Shown here one piece after another: positions 51,802 to 61,181 of a stretch of DNA of 64,000 bases. Origin of the DNA: Hyaloperonospora brassicae (taxonomy: Eukaryota > Oomycota > Peronosporomycetes > Peronosporales > Peronosporaceae); NCBI GenBank assembly GCA_947650285.1, contig CANTFL010001211.1:186001-250000 (forward strand), read 5' to 3'. Within the stretch, counting starts at the first letter, position 1. The number at the start of each line of letters is the position of its first letter. The notes under the pieces are model-generated. The model searched no databases. It had not been told where the DNA came from and saw only the letters and a program-made list of their open reading frames with translations. Both the position numbers and the translations under genes were made by a program.

Positions 51802-53896
51802 CTTTGGTCTTCGCTAGGAACACCCGGCAGTAATTCGACCTGTGATCAATGAAATTGATCAGGTATCTATTGCCGAGTCGATCACGGGGGGTCATAGGAC
51901 CTTTCAGGTCTGAACAGACCACGCCTCCGATCACGTCAATGGGTGAATTCAACCCACTGTCCTTCCGCGATTGTCGGTTCTTTGTCTGCTTGCCTTGTGC
52001 ACAGGCTAAGCACTTGACGCGCTTGGTATCAGTCAGTTTGATACCAGAGGCGGGATCCCGAGCCATCTTTATGATGGTGTCGTAGCACAAGTGCCCTAGA
52101 CAGTGATGAAAATAAAACAGGGTTCCATGTTGAACGTCGTTCCTTGTGCTACTCTTGATGTCGTCGACGACCGTCATGATAGCTTCTCTTGGTGATCCGA
52201 AACCATGGGAACCATTGGTCGTAGCTCCATTGAAAACTTCAACGACCAGTACACTATTGATCCGATCGACATCCATGATAGGTAATCCACCGGATTGCGA
52301 AACCATGACACGCCTCCCTTCTCGATACTCAAGGATGCATCCCTTCGACTCGAGTTTCCCAAACGAGATGATGTTGCACTCCAAGTTTGATGCGTATTGA
52401 ACATCGAGAAGACGTATTGTCTTAGTTAATCCAAGTGCTTTGACCCGGATCATCACACTTCCTTGCTTGGTGATCCGAAGTGGTTCACTGTCCGACGCAG
52501 CGGTGAAGCATTTGGTGTTGCAGTCCACCGCATCTTCCAGCAAGCTCAAATCGTTAATCAGGTGACGACCTGAGCCGCTGTCCAGCACCCAGTGACTTGG
52601 CGAAATCGTCCGATGTACTGGGAGAGCCAAGACGAAATCTGCATCTTGCTTCTTCTTGGTACCCTTTGGGCAGTTCATCTTGAGATGCCCGGTGCTGCCG
52701 CACAGGTAACACTGCTTGGATCGCTGTGGACCATGTTGTTTCTTGGTCCGTTCGATCCTCTTGGGTTGGTTGTTTGGTTCAACAATGTTGACAACATCCC
52801 GACCGAAGTGCTTCACGCGAACTGCAAGCTCCGTTGACTGTGCGAATTGCGCGAGCTCTTCAGCTTGACGAAGATAGTCAATCCTGTTCAAATTCAGGCG
52901 GGACAACATAGTCGTCCGCATGGCTGGATCGGCATAATGCACGATGTTGTCCAGTACGAGGTTGTCCGCACCTCCACATGCGTCGCTCACAGCGGTCAGG
53001 TACAGGAAGTGTTCGGTCCAGCTACGCTGGGGTGATTTGGCAGCAGTAAACAGCTTCATGCTCTGGGCAGGTGTTATCTTGGTGTTGAAGGTCTGGAGTA
53101 ACCTTTGCAATGCATGCTCCAAGGTTTGGCTCTCAGACCACCAAGTTTCCACCTGCCGCCGGTAATACTTCTGCGCCGTACCAGCGAGGTGTTGGCCGAG
53201 GACATCCACCTTGGTATCTTCAGGCCATCCAAAACCGCAGGCGCGTTCCGAGAACGCAACCTGCCGGACAAATTCTTTGCCCCATTCAATGAAACCACTC
53301 CCAAGGCCATGGTAGAGCTCCTTTCCATCGAAAGGTTGCAAAGCCAGCTTCCTTTGGCGTCCATCCGGTACACCTTGGTGTACCTGTCCGGGCTGGTGTT
53401 GCACCGGACCTGGTACTTGCATACCCGGGTATACTCCCGCGGGCATGGCATGTCCCTGAATTCCAGGCTCGAGACCCCGAGCCATTCCATGGTTGACATT
53501 TGCCTGGGCCGGCGCGTCAACCATGTGTTCCCCGGCCAGAGCCGGTCGTCGGGCACCGAAGTAGGTGGCCGGCGAGACATTCGGTGAACGTTTAGGGGGT
53601 GGGGTACGCTCCAAAGCCTGAAATGTTATACCGGCCCCTGAACCGAGAACCGAACCAAAGACGCTCGACTCCGCAGATTCCATGCGTTGGCCTCCAACTT
53701 GTTCGCGTTGGGAGGATTCCATCCTGCCCATCCGTTCCGACAAGTCGCCAAGCATGGCGAGCATCTTGTCCAGTGCCGCCGCGGGCACTGCCGACTTTTC
53801 TTCTAGTTGGTGGTCCTCGGTCGTTTCTCGACCATCGACCACCGCAGCGGGTGTGGCTCCTTGAGCTGCGCCGGCAACACGATTCTTTGGGCTCAT
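51746..53896 (-). CDS. gag-pol: Copia-B Gag, protease and integrase N-terminus
   Basis: The start at 53896 lies in the primer-binding site and gives 716 residues. The N-terminal ~200 residues are low-complexity (Ala, Pro, Gly, Gln) with a heptad-like MLAMLGDLSERMGRMESSQ. The gag core is LALQPFDGKELYHGLGSGFI, VLGQHLAGTAQKYYRRQVETWW and EHFLYLTAVSDACGGADNLVL. The zinc knuckle is CYLCGSTGHLKMNC. Protease is HWVLDSGSGRHLINDLS. Integrase has HHCLGHLCYDTIIKMA (His), CLACAQGKQTKNRQSRKD (Cys-x2-Cys) and VVCSDLKGPMTPRDRLGNRY (first Asp). The frame ends 20 residues after AKTKDAAAMHFKNF because of one extra T in a T5 run at 51770-51775. Confidence 0.92.
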   Translation of the reverse strand: MSPKNRVAGAAQGATPAAVVDGRETTEDHQLEEKSAVPAAALDKMLAMLGDLSERMGRMESSQREQVGGQRMESAESSVFGSVLGSGAGITFQALERTPPPKRSPNVSPATYFGARRPALAGEHMVDAPAQANVNHGMARGLEPGIQGHAMPAGVYPGMQVPGPVQHQPGQVHQGVPDGRQRKLALQPFDGKELYHGLGSGFIEWGKEFVRQVAFSERACGFGWPEDTKVDVLGQHLAGTAQKYYRRQVETWWSESQTLEHALQRLLQTFNTKITPAQSMKLFTAAKSPQRSWTEHFLYLTAVSDACGGADNLVLDNIVHYADPAMRTTMLSRLNLNRIDYLRQAEELAQFAQSTELAVRVKHFGRDVVNIVEPNNQPKRIERTKKQHGPQRSKQCYLCGSTGHLKMNCPKGTKKKQDADFVLALPVHRTISPSHWVLDSGSGRHLINDLSLLEDAVDCNTKCFTAASDSEPLRITKQGSVMIRVKALGLTKTIRLLDVQYASNLECNIISFGKLESKGCILEYREGRRVMVSQSGGLPIMDVDRINSVLVVEVFNGATTNGSHGFGSPREAIMTVVDDIKSSTRNDVQHGTLFYFHHCLGHLCYDTIIKMARDPASGIKLTDTKRVKCLACAQGKQTKNRQSRKDSGLNSPIDVIGGVVCSDLKGPMTPRDRLGNRYLINFIDHRSNYCRVFLAKTKDAAAMHFKNFYGGFRTPI

Positions 53897-53900
53897 AACC
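53889..53900 (-). promoter_or_regulatory. Copia-B primer-binding site with embedded gag start
   Basis: Minus strand GGTTATGAGCCC directly after the 5' LTR, complementary to GGGCTCATAACC of the initiator tRNA-Met anticodon arm. The ATG (53896-53894) starts gag. Confidence 0.8.
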
Positions 53901-54275
53901 TGTAGAAAGATGAGTGTTCGTTGATGCACTTGTTCCAGAAGATGTAGAAGTAAAAGTGAATATATTTAAGCATTAACCTCCCTCGTTCGTTAATACCTAC
54001 ACATGCATGCGAAACGGACTGCAACTATACCGTCTATAGTGCACGTCTATCCCGCTCCGTCCCACCTGTTACGACATCGACAAGACGACATGGTAATCTC
54101 GTCGCCTCGTCTCATATGTCGCAACATCCTGGTGGTCCGACGTGGCGACATCGTCGCCTCGTCCCATCTGTCAAGATGTCAAACTTGTTAGCCAATCAGG
54201 TACGATTGTAACTTACCGTGTCACGGGGTATTGCCCTTGACCCTCGCGACTTGTCAGAAACGATATCTTCTAACA
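53901..54275 (-). repeat. Copia-B 5' LTR
   Basis: Partner of 49030-49404, apparently without differences. Followed by CTTAC. Confidence 0.95.
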
Positions 54276-54280
54276 CTTAC

Positions 54281-54903
54281 AACCTTCACAAGACCCTCAG
54301 CATCGATTGTGTGCACATTTAAAGGTTCACAGTGACAGCATTCGGCAATGTCCGGGTGCGTCGGTCATACAAACGATTCAGACCAGAGCACACGCTACTA
54401 CAGTAATTTAATCTCCAACTACTTCAAAATATGCAATGTTTGAGCCACACATGGGCCATCCAATAGCTCAAAGCCTTCCTTGTGTTTACTGAAACACGAC
54501 ACGCGACATAGCCTTTGCATAGTCAAATACAACTTCGTCTGTACAAATTTGACCATGTGAAGTGCAAAGAGCCTTTCTCTTCTATCATTAGTTGACACTT
54601 GCAGCGTGATCTCTATAGCGTCGAGACATTGTCAGGAGTCTACTACCGGTTGTCCCCGTCCCAGCAGGAGTTGATCACGTGCGAAAAAGCGCTTTTTATG
54701 CAACCTCGAGTGGTTAGGACTCGACAACACCTGTCGGCGCTTGTTTCGAGTTTATCACCAAGTACGACCATCCCACTCGGTCAAAATGCGCTGTTTTGTA
54801 CAAAAAGCAAGCAAAAAGCAAGAAAAAAGCAAGAAAAAAGAAGAAATAAAGGTCTTAACAAGTCCCAAGTGTGAACACATCTCGCCATCAGCCGTCAAGA
54901 GTG
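54281..54903. other. Intergenic, presumed promoter region of the SNARE gene
   Basis: No frame with family resemblance. A short purine-rich stretch (AAAAAGCAAGCAAAAAGCAAG, 54800-54840) lies 60-100 bp before the SNARE start. I could not identify an oomycete Inr/FPR core promoter with confidence. Confidence 0.4.
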
Positions 54904-56297
54904 ATGAAGAAGGAGCTGTCGATGGCGGCAGCCAGTGGCGACCCGTTCTACGTGTTCAAAGAGTGCGGTGAACTCTCCATTGTATGCGCTTTTCGTCTGC
55001 TCCCTTTGTCTTTGTCGCTGACGCTCTGTTGCTGCTGCTGTATCAGTGATCTAGAGACCAAAGTCGCAGCTGTGAACCAGAAACACGCCAAGTGGCGCGT
55101 CGCTCGTGCTACGGCTACGGACGTGGCATCGACCACAAAGCTCGTGGATCTGACGCGTCGTGTGTACTGCAATGAGTGAAAACTGTCGGGTGTCTGTGGA
55201 CGGCGTGAACGAGTGCTAATGGCATTTCGCGCTGTGCGGTGGTGTAGAGATCGAAGCCGCTGTTGCGACTGCAGAAAAGGCAGTCAAGTTCCTGGAGGAA
55301 ACGATCGTCATGGTGGAGGCCAATCGATTGAAGTTTGAGCACATTGATGCGGTCAGCAGTAGAGGGACAGCGAGAGGAATGCTGTTGTTGAGAAGCTGAC
55401 GGTGGTCGTTGGTGGCTGCAGGTGGAGATTGCAAATCGGAAAGCTTTTATTGCGACAACTAAAACGGTAAAGCGCGTGGTTTTGGACTTGTTGGGTCCCG
55501 TAGCAGGTGAGGGACGTGGAAATGTGGTACTGATACACTGGTGTGTGTAGGAGCTGGAAGGTGTTGCATCCGAAATCTGCAGTGATGTTGTCAAGGCTCA
55601 GATCGGCAAAAAAGACCGCGAGGTGCGCGTTTTGTATCGTACAGTGTGAGGTCGGTGTGCTGAGGCTATCGCTGAACTTTGGGTGATTTGCAGTCGATTG
55701 CGCCCGCGAAACAGTCGGTGTCTCCTAGCTCACATCTGACTGCACAGGAAAGGAACGAGAGATTGCTGGAGCAAGAAAGGCTGCAGCATCGGGTATGAGC
55801 GAGTTCACACACTTGTGCGCTGTTGTGGCTATAGCTTACACGCGCCTTGGCTGCTTTGGCGAATGGCCGTGTGCAGCAAATTATGCAGGAGCAAGACGCA
55901 AGTTTGGCAGGGCTTCAGACCGACATCACGCGCTTGCATGGAGTCACAGTAGAGATTTCCAATGAGGTCAAACAGCAGAACAAGTATGTGTCGTTGTGGC
56001 ACAGCTTGTCTTGTAGCGTTGACTTTGATCTCACCGTGTTGCGATGCTGTTTGCAGAATGCTGGACGGTGTGACGAAGGACGTGGACGAAGCACAAGAGC
56101 GTATGAACTTTGTCATGGGACGCTTGAGCAGCCTTCTGAAGACAAAAGGTGAGTACGCGTGTCGTGAAAGCCAGCACGCTCTTGCTTTCAGCTCACACGC
56201 TTTGTTTTGTATTGCCTTAGACAAGTGTCAACTCGGACTCATTCTTTTTCTGGTAGCCGTGCTCGTGGCAATGGTTCTTCTGGTCGTGTACACGTAG
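54904..56297 (+). CDS. Syntaxin-6/SYP6-type Qc-SNARE, nine exons
   Basis: A tail-anchored SNARE of trans-Golgi/endosomal fusion. Proposed exons: 54904-54967, 55055-55159, 55248-55351, 55422-55466, 55551-55622, 55694-55792, 55835-55983, 56057-56148 and 56221-56297, together 807 nt, 268 residues (human syntaxin-6 has 255). Introns are 42-88 nt with GT/AG ends; the last donors (GTATGT, GTGAGT) are strong. Family features: DPFYVFKE at the start, then EANRLKFEHIDA and NRKAFIATTK of the N-terminal helical domain. The SNARE motif is MQEQDASLAGLQTDITRLHG then EISNEVKQQNKMLDGVTKDV, with the zero-layer Gln in KQQNK. A hydrophobic tail anchor LGLILFLVAVLVAMVLLVVYT ends the protein. Exon 1-2 and 2-3 junctions are uncertain (the frame also reads through intron 1), and the start could be Met at 54922. 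Confidence 0.85.
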
Positions 56298-56572
56298 CGC
56301 AGTAGCGTGTTTGCGCTGCCTCCCCCTCTCTTACGACATGCAGTCACCATTATATTATGTCTGTTGCCGTAGACACAGTATCAGGCAGTCTGTCCCGTCG
56401 TCCCGAAATCGCAATGTACTGTACCTTCCGAAACATTAGGACCTTCGCGTGTCGATATGGCCATTGCACCTGTTGTGTGTTGCTCTAGTTATCCATGCAG
56501 TATGTATGTCTATGGAAGCAGCAGGTACGGCTCCAGCACAGGATCCAATACCGCCACCGTCGTCCCGCGCGT

Positions 56573-57361
56573 CTAATAACTGCAGGCGTCTTCCTGCTTG
56601 GGGCGTACACGGCTCGTCGTGCCGGTAGTGCTTCGGTCCATGCTGGTCTTGCCCGCTGCCTCTTGCACCGCTGTCACGTCCACTGCAACGACCGAATAAA
56701 AGTGATGCCGTGCAGCCACAAGCGACGCGAGGGCCGCCGCGGCCGCATGCGGCGAGGGAGAAACCGACACCCGATGTTTCACCGCGCGTGGTGAGGACGC
56801 GCTGGCTGCGACTGTGGCCGTGCGTTGCTGCTGCTGCTGCTGTTGCTGCAAGAGCCGCTGCTCTTTCTTCTTGCGATCGAGTTTGCGCTGGTTTGCATTG
56901 GCCCGAAGGCGATGGTAGTTGCACAAGTTGTGGTGGTCGCCGCACGACTTGAGCGCGCGCACGTTGCGGCACTTGCCCGTGCGGTACTTGCACTTGAGCT
57001 CCGCGGCCATGACCGACTCGACAAAGACGCTGTCGGGCGCCAGCGCCTGTTTCGGCAGCGGGGGCTCTCGCGGCGGCTGGAACACGGTCCGGAAGCTCGG
57101 GAGTTTGGCGCTATCGACGTCCGTCTCGGGCGTACTGCCCGCGTCTGGACCGTCCTCGCGCTTGATCTCGGGCTGCAACGGGCGCTTCTTCTTGAGCGTC
57201 ACGAGCAGCGACTTCATCGAAATGGCGCCGTCCAGGAGCTCCGCCGACGCTTCAGTGAGAGCCTCGTGGGGCGGGTCCGACGTCGCAAAGTGCGTGGCGG
57301 TGCTCAGGCTCACGAGCGCAATGGCCTCTTGCTCGAGCGACCGCGTCCGGTCGTCGTCCAT
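56573..57361 (-). CDS. Small Cys/His motif protein with poly-Q tract (oomycete family, function unknown)
   Basis: I take the start at 57361 (MDDDRTRSLEQEAIALVSLS), 262 residues; the frame stays open upstream to 57682 but that part looks like 5' flank. Mid-protein (about residues 120-165) is a Cys/His block CKYRTGKCRNVRALKSCGDH then HNLCNYHRLRANANQRKLDR (C-x6-C-x8-C-x3-H-x2-C-x2-H), followed by a basic KKKEQR and eight Gln. Similar blocks occur in many uncharacterised oomycete proteins; they look zinc-binding and possibly nucleic-acid-binding, but no function is established. The C-terminal third is Ala/Ser/Val-rich with no motif. An acidic patch and PxP segments precede the block. Convergent with the SNARE gene (276 bp between stops) and downstream of Hsp70 on the same strand. 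Confidence 0.75.
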   Translation of the reverse strand: MDDDRTRSLEQEAIALVSLSTATHFATSDPPHEALTEASAELLDGAISMKSLLVTLKKKRPLQPEIKREDGPDAGSTPETDVDSAKLPSFRTVFQPPREPPLPKQALAPDSVFVESVMAAELKCKYRTGKCRNVRALKSCGDHHNLCNYHRLRANANQRKLDRKKKEQRLLQQQQQQQQRTATVAASASSPRAVKHRVSVSPSPHAAAAALASLVAARHHFYSVVAVDVTAVQEAAGKTSMDRSTTGTTSRVRPKQEDACSY

Positions 57362-57961
57362 CAGGCGACGTGGGGTTATGATACGTGGGACTCGTCGCGG
57401 GCCGTCTGGCTCGTACGTACCACCGGTCGGTCGGCCAGAGGGATACCGTCTGATTGTTACTGTCGTTTGTTGCGACGATCTGAGTCGGGGGTCAGGGGTT
57501 CTGTTGCGTTGAGTGGCGGACACGAACTCGTCACGGCGTTTTACGCGGCGTTTTGGAGCACAGAGGCAGCAAAAACGAGCGCGAATAGCGAGCGTGGGCG
57601 ACAATAACGGAGACCAACCGAAGGCGGACTCCCTACTTTTGGCTATTCTCGTGCCGTATGAGCTGGGAGTGGCATATTGCACAAAAATGGAACTCTACTA
57701 CTCGTCAGTGTCTGTAGTCGAAAGAGAGAGAATTCGAAAACAAACACGTAGCGTTCCAGCACACGTGCACCGACAGTTCAGTTCACGTATCTCGTCGCTT
57801 CAAGCACTTGTTGCAAACATTCATTCACTTCGTCTCGGTCACCCTCAGTTCACGTATCTCGTCGCTTCAAGCACTTGTTGCAAACATTCATTCACTTCGT
57901 CTCGGTCACCCTACCACCATCTGCTTCGCTGCTCCGTAGACCTTGAGACCGCTCGCGCTCC
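57362..57961. other. Intergenic between Hsp70 and the Cys/His gene
   Basis: Carries the 3' flank of Hsp70 and the promoter of the downstream minus-strand gene. Contains a perfect 67-bp tandem duplication (next entry). No convincing gene. Confidence 0.6.
57778..57911. repeat. Perfect 67-bp tandem duplication
   Basis: 57778-57844 and 57845-57911 are identical (TCAGTTCACGTATCTCGTCG ... CTCGGTCACCC). It lies 50-185 bp beyond the Hsp70 stop, within its likely 3' UTR or terminator. The absence of differences means it is recent or an assembly artefact. Confidence 0.95.
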
Positions 57962-59935
57962 TTAATCCACCTCTTCAATCTTCGGACCCTCTTTCTCACC
58001 AGCCCCAAAAGACGCACCTGGACCACCTGGACCACCAGCACCGCCAGCACCACCAGCACCACCACTCATACCGGCACCTGCTTCCGCAGCGTACAGCTTT
58101 TGCATGATAGGGTTCGCCACGCCTTCAAGTTCCTTTTGCTTCGCATCAAACTCGTCCTTCTCAGCCGACTGGTTTGCATCCAGCCACTGCAGCGTCTCTG
58201 CGACCTTGTCCTCAATGACCTTCTTATCGTCGGCGCCGAGTTTCGCGGCAATCTTCTCCTCGCTCATGGAAGTACGCAATGAAAACGCGTAATTCTCCAG
58301 TCCGTTCTTCGCTTCAATGCGCAGCTTGTTGCGCTCGTCTTGGTCCTTGTACTTCTCCGCATCGTTCACCATGCGGTCAATCTCAGCCTGCGATAGTCGT
58401 CCTTTGTCATTTGTAATCGTGATCTTGTTCTCTTTGCCCGTTGACTTCTCGACGGCCGACACGTTCAAAATACCATTCACGTCAACGTCAAAAGTGACGT
58501 CAATTTGTGGCACGCCACGCGGCATTGGTGGAAGCCCGTCAAGACTAAACTTGCCCAGAAGGTGGTTATCGCGCGTCAGCGCGCGCTCACCCTCAAAGAC
58601 TTGAATTAACACACCGGGCTGGTTGTCGGCATACGTCGAGAACGACTGCGACTTCTTTGCAGGAACAGTTGTGTTCCGTGGAATGAGCTTGGTCATGACA
58701 CCACCTGCTGTCTCCAACCCGAGCGACAAAGGTGCTACATCCAGCAGCAGGAGATCCTGCAGCTTCGACGATGCTCCACCGCCACTCAGAATTGCAGCTT
58801 GGACAGTTGCTCCATACGCTACAGCTTCGTCCGGGTTAATCGACTTGAACAACTCCTTTCCGTTGAAAAAATCCATCAACAACTGCTGCACCTTCGGAAT
58901 GCGAGTGGAGCCACCGACGAGAACGATCTCGTTCACTTGACCCTTCGACAGCTTCGAGTCGCGCAAAACCTGGCTGACAGGCTCCATTGTCTTGCGGAAG
59001 AAATCAGCGCACAGATCCTCGAATCTCGCACGTGTGATTGTCGTGTTGAAATCGATGCCATCAAGAAGCGAATCGATCTCGATATATGCTTGAGCAGAAG
59101 TAGACAAAGTCCGCTTGGCTCGCTCACATGCCGTGCGAAGACGACGCAGAGCACGTTGATTCGACGACATATCTTTGCGGTGCTTGCGCTTGAACTCAGC
59201 GACAAAGTGATCCACAAGGCGATTGTCAAAGTCTTCACCGCCTAAGTGTGTGTCACCAGCGGTAGCTTTCACCTCAAAGATGCCATCCTCAATGCTCAGT
59301 AGCGACACATCAAACGTACCGCCACCGAGATCGAAAATTAGCACATTGTGCTCGCCGCCCTTTTTGTCCAGGCCGTAGGCGATCGCAGCAGCCGTCGGCT
59401 CGTTGATAATTCGCAGCACGTTCAGCCCTGCAATGGCACCGGCATCTTTGGTCGCCTGACGCTGCGAGTCGTTGAAGTAGGCCGGGACAGTCACGACTGC
59501 ATTCTTCACCTGCTTACCAATGTAAGCTTCTGCGATCTCGCGCATCTTGATGAGCACCATGGACGAGATCTCCTCGGGCTGGAACGTCTTGGTCTCGCCC
59601 TTGAACTGCACAACCACCTGAGGTTTGTCGGCTGCATCACGAGTCACCTTGAACGGCCAATGTTTGATGTCCGACTGCACTTCAGGGTCGGAAAACTTGC
59701 GTCCAATCAGGCGCTTGGCGTCGAACACCGTGTTGTGCGCATTCATCGCCACTTGGTTCTTGGCCGCGTCGCCGATCAGCCGCTCCGTGTCCGTGAACGC
59801 CACGTACGAAGGCGTCGTGCGGTTTCCCTGGTCGTTGGCGATGATCTCCACGCGGTCGTTCTGCCACACGCCGACGCACGAGTACGTCGTGCCCAGATCG
59901 ATGCCCACACTCTGACCCGTTACTGGTTCAGTCAT
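57962..59935 (-). CDS. HSP70: Cytosolic heat shock protein 70
   Basis: ATP-dependent chaperone. I choose the Met at 59935 ([19 protein letters not shown]), giving 657 residues, because Hsp70s start a few residues before GIDLGTTYS; the frame extends 11 codons further upstream with a basic, unlikely N-terminus. The three family signatures are present: IDLGTTYS (12-19), [14 protein letters not shown] (about 200) and [17 protein letters not shown] (about 340). The nucleotide-binding domain is followed by the linker [19 protein letters not shown] and the substrate-binding domain. The C-terminal lid ends in a Gly-rich stretch and GPKIEEVD; the EEVD end marks a nucleo-cytosolic Hsp70 that binds TPR co-chaperones. 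No intron, no lesion. It is the most clearly functional gene of the window. Confidence 0.97.
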   Translation of the reverse strand: MTEPVTGQSVGIDLGTTYSCVGVWQNDRVEIIANDQGNRTTPSYVAFTDTERLIGDAAKNQVAMNAHNTVFDAKRLIGRKFSDPEVQSDIKHWPFKVTRDAADKPQVVVQFKGETKTFQPEEISSMVLIKMREIAEAYIGKQVKNAVVTVPAYFNDSQRQATKDAGAIAGLNVLRIINEPTAAAIAYGLDKKGGEHNVLIFDLGGGTFDVSLLSIEDGIFEVKATAGDTHLGGEDFDNRLVDHFVAEFKRKHRKDMSSNQRALRRLRTACERAKRTLSTSAQAYIEIDSLLDGIDFNTTITRARFEDLCADFFRKTMEPVSQVLRDSKLSKGQVNEIVLVGGSTRIPKVQQLLMDFFNGKELFKSINPDEAVAYGATVQAAILSGGGASSKLQDLLLLDVAPLSLGLETAGGVMTKLIPRNTTVPAKKSQSFSTYADNQPGVLIQVFEGERALTRDNHLLGKFSLDGLPPMPRGVPQIDVTFDVDVNGILNVSAVEKSTGKENKITITNDKGRLSQAEIDRMVNDAEKYKDQDERNKLRIEAKNGLENYAFSLRTSMSEEKIAAKLGADDKKVIEDKVAETLQWLDANQSAEKDEFDAKQKELEGVANPIMQKLYAAEAGAGMSGGAGGAGGAGGPGGPGASFGAGEKEGPKIEEVD

Positions 59936-60254
59936 TGTTCTTGTCTCGCTGTTCCTTTTCCGGCGCAACCAAAAGTGCTACGTCCTGTTAAGTTGGCAGC
60001 AGCCGCCACGAGACGTGCCCTTACTCGTCCCAACTTGCACGCGCATCGTGGAGACGGTGCGGAGAAACGTGGGGTCTTGTCACATCGTCTTTTGCTCGGA
60101 TCTCAACGGCCACACTGCTGCCAAACTCAAGTGATCCGATAGCACTTCTGGACTAACGGTCGAATCTGCTGCGCGACTGGTCCCAGTCTCCCAGAGTCTC
60201 TTCGGTTACGTGACAGGGTGTGACGCAATCCCACGCAAGTGCAGTCGCTTCTAC

Positions 60255-60275
60255 ATTGGTCAACAAACAAATTGG
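60255..60275 (-). promoter_or_regulatory. Two possible CCAAT boxes upstream of Hsp70
   Basis: ATTGG at 60255-60259 and 60271-60275 read CCAAT on the Hsp70 strand, about 320-340 bp before its start. CCAAT boxes are common in Hsp70 promoters, but the motif is short and I found no clean heat-shock element (nGAAnnTTCn) to support it. Confidence 0.25.
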
Positions 60276-60999
60276 TTAGAGCTAAAGCTTTCCTCGAGAT
60301 GGCAGCGTTGGGCGGTCGTCGGTGTTATGTAACAGTACGCGTTACTCGGATAGGGTTTGTCTTGACAGGCGCGTGCGGGACGGAGAGCTATTCTTGGATC
60401 CCTAATGGGATTGGTGAACAAATATTATAGAACGGAGATTATCGTCTTTTAGTGGATATTCAAACGTGTGGTAGTGAATGTTTGTGGTACTTTTCGAAAG
60501 TTGAAATGACGTAAATATTAAAATCGATTTTTTCCATCATAAAAGGGAGATCACCTCAAAATTTCATTCGCACAGGACAGAAATTCAGCCCCGGCATCGC
60601 TGAGGATTCGACTGTTGACAACATCCAGTGTCTGCAGGCTTCCAAATTGTAACGGGGTGAAGCTTTTACATGCCATTGACACCAAAAATTGAGTCAATGA
60701 GATCAATATCATTATTGACTATATTCGTCAAATATTACCAATTTCAGGAAATATTCAGCACCACATTTCTTATTGATAAAATTAGGCAATGATAACGACC
60801 AACACAACTATCATTCGCTGCTTCAAGCTCTCAGATTACCTTCTACTATGCACTCGCACAGAAAAAGGCTCCCTTGCGACACCGCACATGTAACGGGGTG
60901 AACAAATCCAGAAACCAGCAGTAGATTTGTGTAAAAGTCCTGAAACCAGCACCAGTTCTGAGATGGGCCAACATTGAGTGGGACAGATGTGGACCACAC

Positions 61000-61125
61000 C
61001 GTTTATTAATGTGGCCCACATAGTTTATAAATATTTACCACCCAGTTTATAATGTGGACCACATATTTATTAAGTGTGGACCACACATTTAGTAATTTGG
61101 ACCACATAATTTTTATGTGCGTTGT
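61000..61125. repeat. Imperfect tandem TGTGGACCACA-type palindromes
   Basis: TGTGGACCACAC, TGTGGCCCACAT, TGTGGACCACAT, TGTGGACCACAC and TTTGGACCACAT occur at about 20-40 bp spacing, each followed by A/T-rich sequence with TTTATTA/TTTATAA. They lie just upstream of MULE-1 and may be sub-terminal repeats of that element. Confidence 0.6.
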
Positions 61126-61181
61126 CCTAGTCAAGTTTATTATGTAGACACATTATATTATACACCTTGGTTTCTCCCAAA

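Larger units (their letters stand above)
49030..54275 (-). mobile_element. Copia-B, nearly intact and recent Ty1/copia retrotransposon
   Basis: LTRs of 375 bp at 49030-49404 and 53901-54275 look identical; a 62-codon frame within them is identical in both. They are flanked by a perfect CTTAC duplication (49025-49029 and 54276-54280). The 4.5 kb interior on the minus strand codes for gag, protease, integrase, RT and RNase H in two overlapping frames, separated by a single-base shift at 51770-51780. All catalytic motifs are present. The coding region fills the interior: it starts inside the primer-binding site and its stop codon lies in the 3' LTR. It is the youngest element in the window. Confidence 0.95.
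59936..61181. other. Intergenic: Hsp70 promoter side and LTR-like repeat ends
   Basis: 59936-60300 is GC-rich and presumably the Hsp70 promoter. Beyond 60440 the DNA is AT-rich with two direct copies of TGTAACGGGGTGAA (60648 and 60889), the terminal 13-mer of repeat R2. At 61000-61125 is a run of imperfect TGTGG(A/C)CCACA units (about six). No gene recognised. Confidence 0.5.

Noticed and set aside
54871..54904. Upstream Met at 54871 as SNARE start
   Set aside because: It would add 11 residues unlike the family; syntaxin-6 relatives begin only a few residues before DPF.
59348..60142. 264-codon plus-strand frame opposite Hsp70
   Set aside because: Antisense shadow; Hsp70 genes often have long open antisense frames because of codon bias.
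59960..60300. Heat-shock elements upstream of Hsp70
   Set aside because: No run of at least three alternating nGAAn/nTTCn units was found; single matches are expected by chance.
61000..61125. CRISPR-like spaced repeats
   Set aside because: Units are short imperfect palindromes of 12 bp with unequal spacing and the genome is eukaryotic.
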